DNA of 64,000 nt from Paraspadella gotoi. Its lineage: Eukaryota > Chaetognatha. Made by a program: the position numbers and the translations under genes. Where the stretch lies: the NCBI GenBank assembly GCA_051294375.1, contig CM119271.1, positions 13,826,372 through 13,890,371 of the forward strand, read 5' to 3'. This document shows positions 29,248 through 41,341 of this stretch, piece after piece. How positions within the stretch are numbered: the first letter of the stretch is position 1; every line of letters begins with the position of its first letter. Under the pieces are notes generated by a model that did not search any database, was not told the DNA's origin, and worked only from the letters and a program-made list of their open reading frames with translations.

Positions 29248-29793
29248 AAGGAGAGGGGTAGAAAAATCAGTTTTTCCAGCTCATGATATTTTTTTTGGAG
29301 CGTTTTCCCAGTTTGTTATTTTTTAGATATTGTTCCGACTCTTCAAACTGTCATTACGTATGAATAAGATGTACCATCTGATTCGGGAATCCCTCGCCGC
29401 AAATTGCTTATGTGTCCACTGTAGGGATTTACGGTTGAGAAATCTCGAAGGATAATTTTAGCTTTTACTTTATCTCATTCCATCCTATCGTTTTCCAAGC
29501 GTTTCCTTCCGGCATAATCTAGTTTTTTTACACCGTGTTTTTGATCTAACAAATTATATTTTTAGAGATCCGTTTTTTTTTTCTTCGCGACTCCAATGAC
29601 ATCCTGTATGCAAAAAAAAAAAAAACATTCATGAAATAGACTCAGATTTGTAAAGGCTCAAGTCTCCGTAGCGACGACCAATTGGTCCCCTGGGCTCCTG
29701 GTTTTAAAACGATTAAGAATTCCATTATTCGCGGTGAATTGCGTCCATCGCTCTCATTCTCCGAATTCCCTCTCACCCGCTCTTCCTCGCGCC
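29248..29793. other. Intergenic, nothing coding seen
   Basis: 3'UTR and promoter region. A CCAAT-like element (GACCAATTGG, about 29676-29685) lies about 110 bases before the TMEM50 start; its use is inferred only. Confidence 0.5.
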
Positions 29794-30658
<865 letters not shown>

Positions 30659-31380
30659 CGATTTTCTCAGATTTACTTCGCTCTCTGAATGACGACCAAT
30701 TTTTTCTTGTTTTATGTACACAATTCAAAAACATAATATAACTAGTTTTTTCTTGTACAATATAATATGACGATGTAAACTTTAAAAACCCCAGTGCCTT
30801 TTTTATTTCCTCCCACCCTCTAAAAACAAAGCACACACGAACAGCAGTTTATGTTTATCAGCTAGGGATTATTTGAGGCTTATGTATTTTTCGGCTAGAC
30901 ACGATAGATAATGCTTTTCGGTCTGCTTGAAACCATCCGAAGGGTTAGCGTGCAATTATAAATAATAAAATCATGTAATTAAAGTAAACCTATGACTAAA
31001 TAAAAATTAAAATATTTCGCTATAACCTGGCGGTTCGCTTTTCGAGTTTTCTCGCTCACCGTGTCGCGATTTCATCGCGTCTCTTTCAACCTGAATGAAA
31101 ACAAAAATCCTTTAATCGGCGAATGTAATTTAATTTAATGTAATTTAATGCCAACTCCGATTACGACACAAAAATTTTAATCGCAAAATAAATAATAGTA
31201 TTTCTCGTTTTCTTTCTCGTTCGTCGTTGACGTCGAACTCCGTATTCCTTTTCGTGTTAAGTCTTTGAAACGGCGGGGGAAAAAAAATGACGATTTTAAA
31301 TCGCGTCAACTCGGACTCGAACCCAATTATTTAAACCCGAGCCTCATTTAGACAAAAGAACAACGAACTCGAGAATAAAA
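30659..31380. other. Intergenic, nothing coding seen
   Basis: 3'UTR of TMEM50 and 5' region of TAF6. AT-rich with AATAAA-like strings near 30963 and 31000. No RNA gene recognised. Confidence 0.55.
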
Positions 31381-34300
31381 ATGGGGGAGAAGTCGACGGA
31401 GCGTTGCGAACTCCCCGCGGAGTCGGTGAAGATCGCCTCCGAATCCGTCGGCATTGCCAACTTGTCCGAAGAAGCTGCCTCCATGCTCGCGGAGGACGCT
31501 ACATATCGAATTAAGCAGGTAAATTGGCTATTAAAGTATTATAATGTAAACAAATCCGTTTCTTTTCGTCAATGCGTATTATATTCTCGCCTCCCCCACC
31601 CCCGCGAACCAGCTGTTGCAAGAGGCGACCAAGTTTGCCCGCCACGGACGCCGCTCTTGTCTCTCGACTTCGGATTTGGACCACGCCCTGAAATCGCTCA
31701 ACGTGGAGCCGCTTTATGGTTACCAGTCGCCGGACCTGATTCCCTTTCGCTTCGCCAGCGGCGGCGGTCGAGAACTTCACTTTCACGAGGAGAAGGAGAT
31801 CGATTTGAGGTTTCGCGTCTTTCTCTTTGTTGCTGTTACTTATTTGGGATCTATTTTATGTTAATTTTTTCAATGTCACTTCTCAAGTGACCTCCTGAAG
31901 GAGACCGTGCCGAAACTTCCAGTCGATCTGTCGTTGAAGGCCCATTGGCTGGCGATCGAAGGCGCGCAGCCAACTGTTCCCGAAAATCCTCCTCCGGTTC
32001 CGAAGAGTCAACAAAAGTTGGAGGCCGTCGATCCGGTCGCCGCCAGAGACGCCAAGAAGGCCGCTAAGGTGGGTTTAATGTTAATGATGCAGTGGATGCG
32101 GCAAGGACGTTCAAATCCAATGACCCAACCAACTGACCCCTCTCACAGAAACCCTCCCTAATTTCTGGCGCCGGCGAGGCGATAAAGATCAAACCTCTCG
32201 CCGTCCACGAACTCTCCGTGGAGCAGCAACTCTACTACAAGGAGATCACTGAAGCCTGCGTCGGCTCGGACGAGGCACGGAGAAGCGAGGCCCTCAACAG
32301 CCTGGCCACGGATCCCGGCCTTCATCAGCTCCTGCCCCGTCTGGCCATGTTCATCAGCGAGGGCGTCAAGGTCAACGTGGTGCAGTCGAATCTCGCGCTG
32401 CTCATCTACCTCATGCGTATGATCCGTTCGCTCATGGACAACCAGACGCTTTACATCGAGAAATACTTGCACGATCTTGGTGAGTGAAGAGGAAGATAGA
32501 GAGAAGAAAAAATAGAGAGGGAGCGAGATGTCATTTGATGTCTTCCTCCATTTAGTTCCGGCCGTAATGACTTGCATTTTGAGCAAGCAACTTTGCATGA
32601 GACCCGACGTCGACAACCATTGGGCGTTGCGAGATTTTTCAGCTCGCTGCATCGCCACCATGTGCAGAAACTTTGGCAACAGCACAAATAATTTGCAGAC
32701 GAGAATTACCAAGACGTGCAGGTACTAATTGTCGAATTTCCTCGCTATATTTCTTCCCGAACGAGCTGTGTGTCACCGCTTTTATTCTTCAGCTTGGCCC
32801 TGGCAAACGAAAAGGCGCCTCTGGCATCGCACTACGGCGCCATCGCGGCGCTCGCGGAAATGGGACACGAGGTCGTGAAGGCTTTTCTCTTACCGCGCGT
32901 TAAGCAAGAAGGAGAGAGGATACGGTCCTGTTTGGGTAAGATCCATAGTTGCTTAGTACTTTTCACCATTTTTCTGTTTTTTTTTTTTTTTAATTTAATT
33001 TTGTTTAATATCTTCTTTATTCTCTCTCCAGAGGGCAGCGCGGTTTCCAGCGTGGATAAAACCGCGGCGGATCACATCAAGCAGTTGCTCGTCAAAGTTT
33101 TGGTTCCCGTGGTTAAAGTGACTCGGACGGGACCCGACATGCTCGAGGAGTACAGGATCGATTACGGCTATTTGGGAACTCTCATTCATTCGCAAGTAAA
33201 GGAACGCTGTAATCTCATTTAGATATTGTCTTTATCACTTTTCTTTTGCGAATTTCAAATATGTATTCAAAGACTTTAATTACCCAGTTTGCTTTTGCAA
33301 TTTTACTCTCCCCCCCTTGCGTTCTGCCTCCTCCAGATCTCCCTCCTCAAAACTCGACAACAGCAGGCGACTCATCAGGCGCAGCTTCGATCCTCGACCG
33401 TCTCTTCCTCCGCTCCCCCTTCCTCCTCCTCGGCGCCTCCATCCGCCGCCGATTCGACGCCGCCCGTCCCCGGCGCCGCCTCAGCGACGTCCACATCCGG
33501 CGTCGCGTCGACGCCGTTCGCGTCGCCGAGACTAGCGCCGCCAGTGAGAGCGACGACGATTCCCCCAACGACGACGTCGACAACGCGTTTTCCAGTTTCC
33601 TTGACGATCAACAATCAACAACAGCAAGAGACGCAGCAGCTTCTCCCTCAGCCGCCTCTGCAGGGGTCCCAATCCGCTACGATATCCCTGCATCCGTCGC
33701 AGCTTCAGCAGCCGAAACTCATTCAACAACAGCCGCAGCAAACCAACGCCAACCGTTTCGTCATCGTTCCTCCAGGAATCCAAAACCAAGATCAACAACA
33801 GCTGCATCATCAACAACAGCAGATTCAACAGCAGCATTCTTACGCCAACGTTTCCCTTAGCGGCGCCACCGTCGCGTCGGTGCAGCAGCCGAATCAGCAG
33901 CAGCAACAGCACCAGACGGTCGTGAAACTGGTGACGTCGACTAGCGGAAATTTAGGGAATTTGACGGTCCCTTCGGCGTCGTCCGCTTCGCCGGCGATAC
34001 CCGGTTCCACGTTCGGCAAGAACGCCACTCCGGCGACAATCGTCGTCGTTCCTCAATCCGGAGATAATCACAAGGCGACGATTCCGGGCGGCGTCGGTGG
34101 AACCGGCGTCGTCGTCGGCGGCGCTCCTCGATTCGTCGGTCAACCGGCGCGGACGTTGGGATCTACTTCCGCTTTGGCGTCGACGGTCGGCGCCGTCGCT
34201 TCGTCTCACAACCAACTCGTCCTTCATCCGAGCGGATCTCTGGCGCACAGGCCGACTATTCAGCTGCAGCAACAACAACAGCAACCGCAGCAGCAAAGAT

Positions 34301-34407
34301 TTAACGCTCTGGCGCCGGGAGTGATCAGCATAAAAGCTGAGGCTAACGTGACGCAAGCCAGGGGGGCGGGGGCGGGCACCGCCAATGATCCTCACACGCT
34401 TGATTGA
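31381..34407 (+). CDS. TAF6: TAF6: TFIID subunit 6
   Basis: TAF6 is a TFIID (and in some contexts SAGA) subunit that pairs with TAF9 through an H4-like histone fold. Exons: 31381-31518, 31613-31809, 31888-32068, 32149-32479, 32556-32721, 32793-32935, 33032-33195, 33337-34407 (796 residues). The histone fold covers about residues 10-85, with [20 protein letters not shown] and [20 protein letters not shown]. The TAF6 HEAT-repeat domain spans roughly 205-450 and includes [30 protein letters not shown] and [18 protein letters not shown]. The last exon encodes a long low-complexity tail rich in Ser, Pro and Gln with several glutamine runs. Similar tails occur in many TAF6 proteins. Frame continuity across all seven junctions supports the model. 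Confidence 0.95.
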
Positions 34408-34727
34408 GGCCGGAGGGTTTTTTTTTTTCTCGTTCAATTATAACAATCTTTCTATTATTAATCGTTCGTATTCTCTCCGCTTCACTCTCCATCTTATTTT
34501 GTTAGATTTCTCCCCAATTTAATTTTTTTCTTTCGTGCGTCATTTTCTTTTTCTCGTCCAGATGGAGGAAAAGAGTCAACCAACTTTTATGGTCAAGCTA
34601 CGGTGAAACCAATGAACTTTTTTGAGAGATTTTATTATCCACTTTGCTTCGCTGTAGGAAATATCGTGAGACGTGAGAGAGAGAGAGAGAGAGAGCGAGA
34701 GCGCGCGTTTAATATTAAACGACGACC
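34408..34727. other. Intergenic, nothing coding seen
   Basis: 320 bases separating TAF6 and MAEA, with a (GA)n tract at about 34674-34695 just upstream of the MAEA start. Confidence 0.6.
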
Positions 34728-37082
34728 ATGATGACCGAGTCGACTTCGGCGATCGGTTGCAAACCCAACATTGATGAGCTTCGAGCCTTGGAGCATCCCA
34801 CGCTGAAGGTATGGGCTCGGATAGAAATTAAATTGAATCATTAGTCTTTATTAATCTTTTATAATATTACATGAAGTTCTATAAATAATTTAGGCTTATA
34901 AACATCCTAAAACCCGAAAATGAGAGTAATGTGTATGGACTAATTTTTTGAAGAACCACTGGAACTGTCAACATATTCTCTTAGTCACTTGTTTAATAAA
35001 TAAATAAATAAATCAATCAATTTTTCTCGCTTTTCAGGTTCCTTACGAAACCCTGAACAAAAAGTTTCGCGCCGCCCAAAAGAACATCGATCGCGAAGTT
35101 AGTCACGTGACCGGGGTGGCCGGAGATTTGGAGAAGGTGCTGCTGCAGAGGTGAGTTTCCAATGGAGGACGAGAAGGAGAGAGGCTGGTGGGGTTAGCTC
35201 GGTAAGAGTTGATTGTGAGAATTGGAAGTCAATACTACTTTTTGTTTTTCGCTCGAAGAAGCCCCTGCGTCGGAGACGTCGCCAAACTCTTGGACAACGT
35301 CGTGGAAAGGCTCGTCGTCTTGAAGCGGAAATCGGACGTGAGTTAATCGGGAGCAGAACGAACTGATGAGAAAAGAGCAAATTAGTGATTGACTTTTGTT
35401 TTTGCCCCCTCACCGACGTAGGAGAGCATTTGCGACGAATTGGACGCCGCCAAAATCTGCAAGAAGCGCGTGGATCACCTCAAAGACTACGCCAATCCGC
35501 AGGTAAAGCTTCCAACTAATTCTTCCTCATTTTTCCTTTTCTCTCTCTCTCTCTAAACTCTGGTTTTTTCGCCATCGCATTCAGGCCAACGTCGCTCAGC
35601 AATGGAGACGCCGTCGTTTGGATCGAATGCTGGTCGAGTATTTTCTCAGGTAGTTTTGTCGTTTCGTCGCCATTTTCTCTAATAATTATTAATGATCCGT
35701 TTCAAAACGTTCATTCTTTTGCATTCTTTATTCAGAGCCGGCTACTATCAAACGGCGCTCAAATTGGCCAAGCATTCCGACATTCAAAACTTCACCAACA
35801 TCGATCTTTTCGTCGCCGCCAAAGAAGTTGAGGAATCTCTGGCCAATCACGAGACAAGCAAATGCTTGGCTTGGTTCGTAGGCGGATAAAAAAAATATAA
35901 AAGATTTGTGTATGAGATTCAAGCTTGCGAAGACTCTCGTTGTCCGCTTCGGTTCAAAACGGCTTTTTGACGTCTTTCCGTTAAGGTGTTACGAAAATCG
36001 GACCAAACTGCGCAGAATCAAAAGCACTTTGGAGTTTAATCTTAGACAACAAGTAAAAGAATTCGATCGCTTTAAAATAAAGGATTGACCCTTTGACCTG
36101 AAATCGCCGATACTAGGAGTTCATCGAGATGGTGAAGAGAGACCAGCGCCTCGAAGCCGTGCATCACGCCAGGAAATACTTCACGGGAGCAGAACCAGAG
36201 CAAATGGAGGACATTCAGAAAGTCATGGCCTTGCTCGGTGAGAAGAGGGACCGCCGTCCTTGTCGTAGATTTCTTAAAAAACAATGAGTGCTCAGTTCTT
36301 TCTCTTACTTTTTCGTTTACAAGCTTTTCCCGCCAACACCAATCTCCCCGCTTACAGCCGATTGCTTGACGACAAGCAATGGGATCATTTGATAGTCCAG
36401 TTTCGGTAATTAAAAAACTTGGTCACACATGCTCTTTCGCAATTTTGGGCCATTTTTTACTCTATATTTTTTTTTTTTCAGCACGGAAAATTACAAGATT
36501 CACCAACTTAACTCTTATTCTGTCTTTCAAGTTTGCCTTCAGGCAGGCCTCTCGGCCTTAAAAACCCCAAATTGTTACTCCAAAGGTAAATTGTAATATA
36601 ATTTGAATTTATTAAACACTTTATCAGTGAAGTGAGTTTATCTCCATTTTTCGCAGGCGACGAGAAGCGCAGCACCGATTGCCCCGTCTGCACTTTTCCG
36701 CTCAACTCGCTCGCCAAACCTTTACCCAACGCACATTCCTCGCACTCCAGACTCATTTGTTCCATCAGGTGGAATATTTTTTGTTGTCTTATTTATTCGC
36801 CCCTCTGAGGTTGCTGCCATTATTGCATTGGTGCCTCTTTTCCAGCGGGGAACCCATGAACGAATGCAATCCCCCGCTGATGTTTCCCAACGGTCATTGC
36901 TACGGTCAGAATGCGATTCAGGTACTGATAAACCATTAGTCGCTGGTCGAGTGTTTTAATCACAAAAAAATTATTTCTTTATCCCACAGTTGAATTGTGC
37001 CGAGAACGGGGGAAAGTTCGTTTGTCCGGCGACCGGCGACATTTATCGACCCGAAGACGCCGAGAAAGTATACGTCATGTGA
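34728..37082 (+). CDS. MAEA: MAEA: CTLH/GID complex RING subunit
   Basis: MAEA (yeast Gid9/Fyv10) pairs with RMND5 as the catalytic RING heterodimer of the CTLH E3 ubiquitin ligase. Exons: 34728-34808, 35038-35150, 35259-35337, 35422-35502, 35585-35649, 35736-35873, 35986-36052, 36117-36237, 36324-36405, 36482-36585, 36657-36768, 36846-36921, 36990-37082 (403 residues; vertebrates 396). Visible are [20 protein letters not shown], a LisH at [20 protein letters not shown], a CTLH at [20 protein letters not shown], the CRA region, and the RING-like module from CPVC to the C-terminal EKVYVM. Relative to vertebrates the AHCANS segment reads AHSSHS, losing one cysteine. In exon 6 the donor was placed at TG|GTTCGT because it alone rejoins CLAW-CYENRTK. 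Confidence 0.95.
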
Positions 37083-38049
37083 CCTCCTTGCGCGCCGTTC
37101 CGCTACGGCGCCGCTTCTGGAAAAGGACAAAAAAGTTCTGGACTAAACGACGTCATTCTTCTCTGCGAAATCTTTCCATCTCAATTTTTCCCTTTCGACG
37201 ATCGGATGTAATTTTGTCGCGAAGTTGAGAAAAAAAAAGGCGATCGTTTGTTGCGACGTTTTATTGTTATCCATCTTGGATAGATTTAGGTTTTTTTTTC
37301 CGCAATGTTCTTAAGTGATTCCCTAGTTTAATTATAACTAAACAACTTTTAACAAAAAAAAAATTGTTGTATTCTTCTAGATTGAGTTAGGTCTAAATCT
37401 TTTTTTTTTAAGTGATATACTTTTGAATGCGTTCTAGATTAGTTTTTCCGAGATTCAGCGTCTCCGGCGTTGCAGCTAGTCCGGCCGCGCCGTCGATGGT
37501 AAAATAAAAGGATTATTAAATCAGCGCGCGATGCGCATATATTTCCTCGTTTTTCAACAGAGATCCTTGATCGTTTTCCGACAGCTGCATTAAAAACGTA
37601 ATAATCTCGTGAGCGAGTGAATTGTCGCGCTCTTCATCATCAAAATTATTTTAGGCCGTTTCGTATACCATTGCTTAGCAATAATACTGCCGATTAATAA
37701 TCATTACTTTAACTTATTAAGACATTCCCTAGAATTTTTTAAAATATTTTTTTTCCTCCCCATAGTAAAATTTCTTTAAACAGTAAAATTTTTTCGCAGT
37801 CGCTATTTTTGTTGAAAAGGAAAGAAAAAACACAAAAAGAAATAAACCTACAAAGACACTGTGATACACGGGAATCGTCAAAAAGTGATGCGCTAAGAGA
37901 TAATATACAGGACTCGTCTCCTTCAGTCTTCACGAACCCAGGAAATAAACCCGAATTTAAGCAAAGGTGGTGTCATCGCTTCCCTCTTCTCAACTTCTTT
38001 ATCATCTCGGCTCCACTAAATCCGCAGCTCGTCGTCTCCAAGATGCAGC
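37083..38049. other. Intergenic, nothing coding seen
   Basis: MAEA 3'UTR (AATAAA at 37503-37508) and the syntaxin-5 upstream region. An open frame from about 37809 to 38084 lacks an ATG at its head and overlaps the STX5 start, so I treat it as 5'UTR. Confidence 0.55.
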
Positions 38050-38928
38050 ATGATCGCCCGACAGCGCCGTCAGTGGGGCGCTGAGGTTCGAGGAAACTCG
38101 CCCGCCGCAGACGTAAATTTGTGGCCGTCGCCGGCGACCGAAAGTTACGAACAGGTCGGGATTTCTGAACTAGGAAAATTTCTTCGCACGGAAAATGTCT
38201 GACTATTATCTTTCTTTTTATCCCAGAACCTCCGCGCCTCCAAGAAAGAGCTCAATTCGGCCCCTTCGCCCCGCGACTTACCTCCCCAGCCTTACCCGTC
38301 CTTCTACACCCAAAGCGCCGACTACCAACTGCAGGGCAAAGCCGAGACCCTTTCCTCCTTTCAGTCAAGCTCCAACCCCTTCGCCCACTTCGGCCAGCAG
38401 AGCGCCAACGGCTTCAACTTTTATGCTGCTACTGGTTAGTCAACCGTTCATCAATTGAGAAAGAGTTTCAAGGTCTCTCAAACTTTTATGAAAATAAAGT
38501 TATTAATTTGTGAAGTCATACTACAATAAAATTACTAATTATTTAAATATTTAACAACGAAAGCGAATAAACCTGATAAAAAGTATCCGTAAAAAAATCT
38601 AAAACTTCTAAGTAAACCGAATCGAGAGACCTTGAGAAATAATCTAAATTACTACGATATGTAAATGAGATTAAGTAACTAGATCATATGTAAATAGAAC
38701 CGCGTGAATTTCATTCCCAGAATCCTTCCCCGACGCGGACATGACGTGTCGCGATCGCACCTCCGAGTTCTTCCGCATCGTCGAGGAAGAGCGGCTTAAG
38801 CGGCAGGGCACTGGCGCCGCCAACGCGGGCCGACCCAAGCCTTTCGCTCGGCGGAGCGAGTTCATGCAGATCGCCAAGACAATCGGTGAGGCTGGACGTC
38901 TGGGATTGTGGAATTTTGTTCCTGCCTA

Positions 38929-38959
<31 letters not shown>

Positions 38960-40874
38960 AGGCTTGGACATCAGTAACACCTACGCTAAGCTTGAGAAAC
39001 TCACCATTCTCGCCAAAAAGAAATCCTTGTTCGACGATCGGCCAATAGAGATACAGGATCTAACTTACATCATCAAGCAGGTAAAGAAAATGGGGTCTAC
39101 TTGCCTATCTTTCATACTATACATATTTACTCTCTTACTTTTTTCTGTCTTTCCATTAAGGATATTTCTAGTCTCAACAAACAAATCGCTCAGCTCCAAG
39201 AATTCTCTCGGAACCGCGATGAGAACTCGGGTCACGCGAAGAAACATTCCTCGTCCGTGGTCGTCTCCCTCCAGTCCAAACTGGCGAGCATGTCGAAGTC
39301 CTTCAAGCATGTCTTGGAAATACGCACAGGTTAGCTAAGAAGAAATCAAATATTTGCAACGAGCGAAGTTGACGCTTTCTTCCTATTTTATTATTCTTAT
39401 GAAGAGACAGTAATTATTGTTGTGTTAGTGTCAGAACCGTTCCGTATAAGCAGTCAATGAGCTTCGGATCAGGCTGTAACACCGTGTTACAGGCGGGTTA
39501 AGCGCCCCTTCCCTCTTAACTGCTAGGCGACCACTGGGTTGGGAGGCGAATGACTTGCCTCCTTCACCAATGGCCGCTGATGAACGGTTGGTGGATTTTA
39601 GTCCACCATACTTAATTTATTATTATGTTATTATGTTATGGCAACAGCCGGGTTGCCTGTGATGCTCATTGGGATGGTGCATCTCACTGTTGGCTTTGGG
39701 GGCTTCCGACCCTCAGTGACGCCTCGTGTGGACTGTGGATGGAACACAACGCCTGGGATGGTGCGTTCCCCCTCTGAGCCAATGGGATTGGCTGAACGAT
39801 GAAGGATGTGAGGCGGTGTGAATATACCGCCACAATGTTATTATTTTGTTTCCCTCTGGTATTCTTTTCAGAAAACCTGAAGCACCAGAAAGAGCGACGG
39901 GAACAGTTTTCGTCGCAACCGCCGATCGTCTCGTCGGCACTGCCGCCTCGTAATGCCCAAGGCGGTGCGCTGATGTCCGCCGCCAGGGCGTCTCCAGCCC
40001 CTACGGGTCAAGGTGGGTCTGTTTTTTTTTTCTTTTCCGCTCTCTCTAATTTAATCTCTCTTATCTAATCTCTTTAATCTCTCTAATCTAATCTCTCTAA
40101 TCTATTAACTCGCGCACTTTTTTATCTCTTTTCTCCAGGTGCTAGCAACGGGTCCTTCCTCATCGATATGGACGATGCCGCTGGCGGCGGTTCCGCGTCC
40201 TCCGCATCCTCGCAGATGCAAAATCAGATGCAGCAGCTGGCGTTGCTCGACGAGACGGACTCGTACATCCAGGAACGATCGGACGCGATGCAGAACATCG
40301 AGAGCACTGTCGTCGAATTGGGTCAGATCTTCACGCAGTTGGCGACGATGGTCAAGGAGCAAGAGGAGATGATTCAAAGGTGCGATGAAATCATTGGCTG
40401 CGGTTTGGGTTTTTTTAACAGAGGACCAAGGGGAGATGACACGAATGAAGTTTTATTCAATGGTTGGGATATATATTCAGTCTTGTGATGACAACAATGA
40501 TAGCATGAACCAACTACTAGAGCATTCTTGATTGCTTCTGACTTCATTTCTAATATCCACATTCATTTGGCTCTTTTTTTTTCTTTTCCTTCCTTTCCCC
40601 TTACTTCGTATTTCGGCCCTTTCCTTGCTCTCCTGTACACCCGAATTTTTCCTCTCGCCTTTCCTCCTCTTCACTACCAACCATATCTCGCAATCTCGAC
40701 CTTTCTTTCTTTAGGATCGACGCCAATGTGGCCGACACTGAGCTCAACGTTGAGGCGGCGCACGGGGAGATCCTCAAATATTTCCAGTCCGTCACCTCGA
40801 ATCGATGGCTCATGATTAAGATATTTCTCGTTCTGATAGTCTTTTTCATAGTCTTTATTGTATTTTTAGCTTAA
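38050..40874 (+). CDS. STX5: Syntaxin-5, Golgi Qa-SNARE
   Basis: Syntaxin-5 is the Qa-SNARE of ER-Golgi and intra-Golgi fusion. Exons: 38050-38154, 38227-38434, 38721-38885, 38962-39080, 39161-39329, 39872-40012, 40139-40379, 40715-40874 (435 residues). Landmarks are the second-exon proline-rich linker, MTCRDRTSEFF (where the short form of vertebrate STX5 begins), the Habc helices (SNTYAKLEKLTILAKKKSLF), the SNARE motif (ERSDAMQNIESTVVELGQIF, QLATMVKEQEEMIQR) and a C-terminal tail anchor ending IVFFIVFIVFLA-like. The long-form start MIARQRRQW resembles the ER-retrieval MIPRKR start of the vertebrate long isoform. Intron 5 holds an interspersed repeat. The CT microsatellite before exon 4 forms its polypyrimidine tract. 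Confidence 0.95.
38625..38702 (+). repeat. Octamer repeat copy 5 (intronic)
   Basis: Contains ACTACGATATGTAAATGAGA and resembles copy 1 over about 70 bases (GAGAAAT...CTAAA...ATATGTAAATGAGATT). It lies about 20 bases before the exon at 38721. Confidence 0.6.
38935..38959 (+). repeat. (CT)n microsatellite serving as a polypyrimidine tract
   Basis: CT dinucleotide run directly abutting the 3' splice site of STX5 exon 4 (AG at 38960-38961). Confidence 0.9.
39418..39613 (-). repeat. ~200-bp interspersed repeat, copy B (inverted)
   Basis: Reverse-complement match to 4358-4573 over nearly its full length, including the terminal hairpin. It lacks about 20 bases that contain the B-box-like string in copy A. 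It lies in intron 5 of STX5. Confidence 0.75.
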
Positions 40875-41341
40875 ATTAAAAAAATATAGTAATTAGACCT
40901 CAAGATTAGATCTTATTTCATATACAACGTAAGACTTAAGGATTTTTGAAGGTGCGGGACTCCGTTCATATAGGACTTTCGGCAAGAGACTCTGCTTGGA
41001 TAAAATATTTTTTTTAATAACATCTTTTTTATTTCGTCCTTTTTTAAACAAAATCAATCGTTTTCAATAATCGCGATCGTTGTGTCGCTAAATCAAGTCG
41101 TTAAAAAAACATAAATCGTTGAAGATATCATAAAATAAATTCCACGAAACTTTGTTCCTCTCCTCCCTCGCCCTCCCCTTTCAGAAAGAGTTGTTCTTTT
41201 TGAAAATATTATTTAGCCTGTGACTTAACAAGACATAAAAGGAAATGTCTCGATATCTGCGGACGATGTCTGATAAAATATTCCAAGATGTAATGAACTA
41301 AAGACCCACCGATACTTAAAAGACATCTCCTTTCGCTGGTC
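40875..41341. other. Intergenic, nothing coding seen
   Basis: 3'UTR of STX5 and 5' region of the first metallophosphoesterase gene. No gene supported. Confidence 0.6.

Noticed and set aside
33532-34437. Long minus-strand open frames opposite TAF6
   Set aside because: Antisense of Gln/Ser-rich codons in the TAF6 last exon; no homology, no splice logic.
37809-38084. 91-codon open frame before STX5
   Set aside because: No ATG at its head, overlaps the STX5 start in another frame, no domain; likely 5'UTR.
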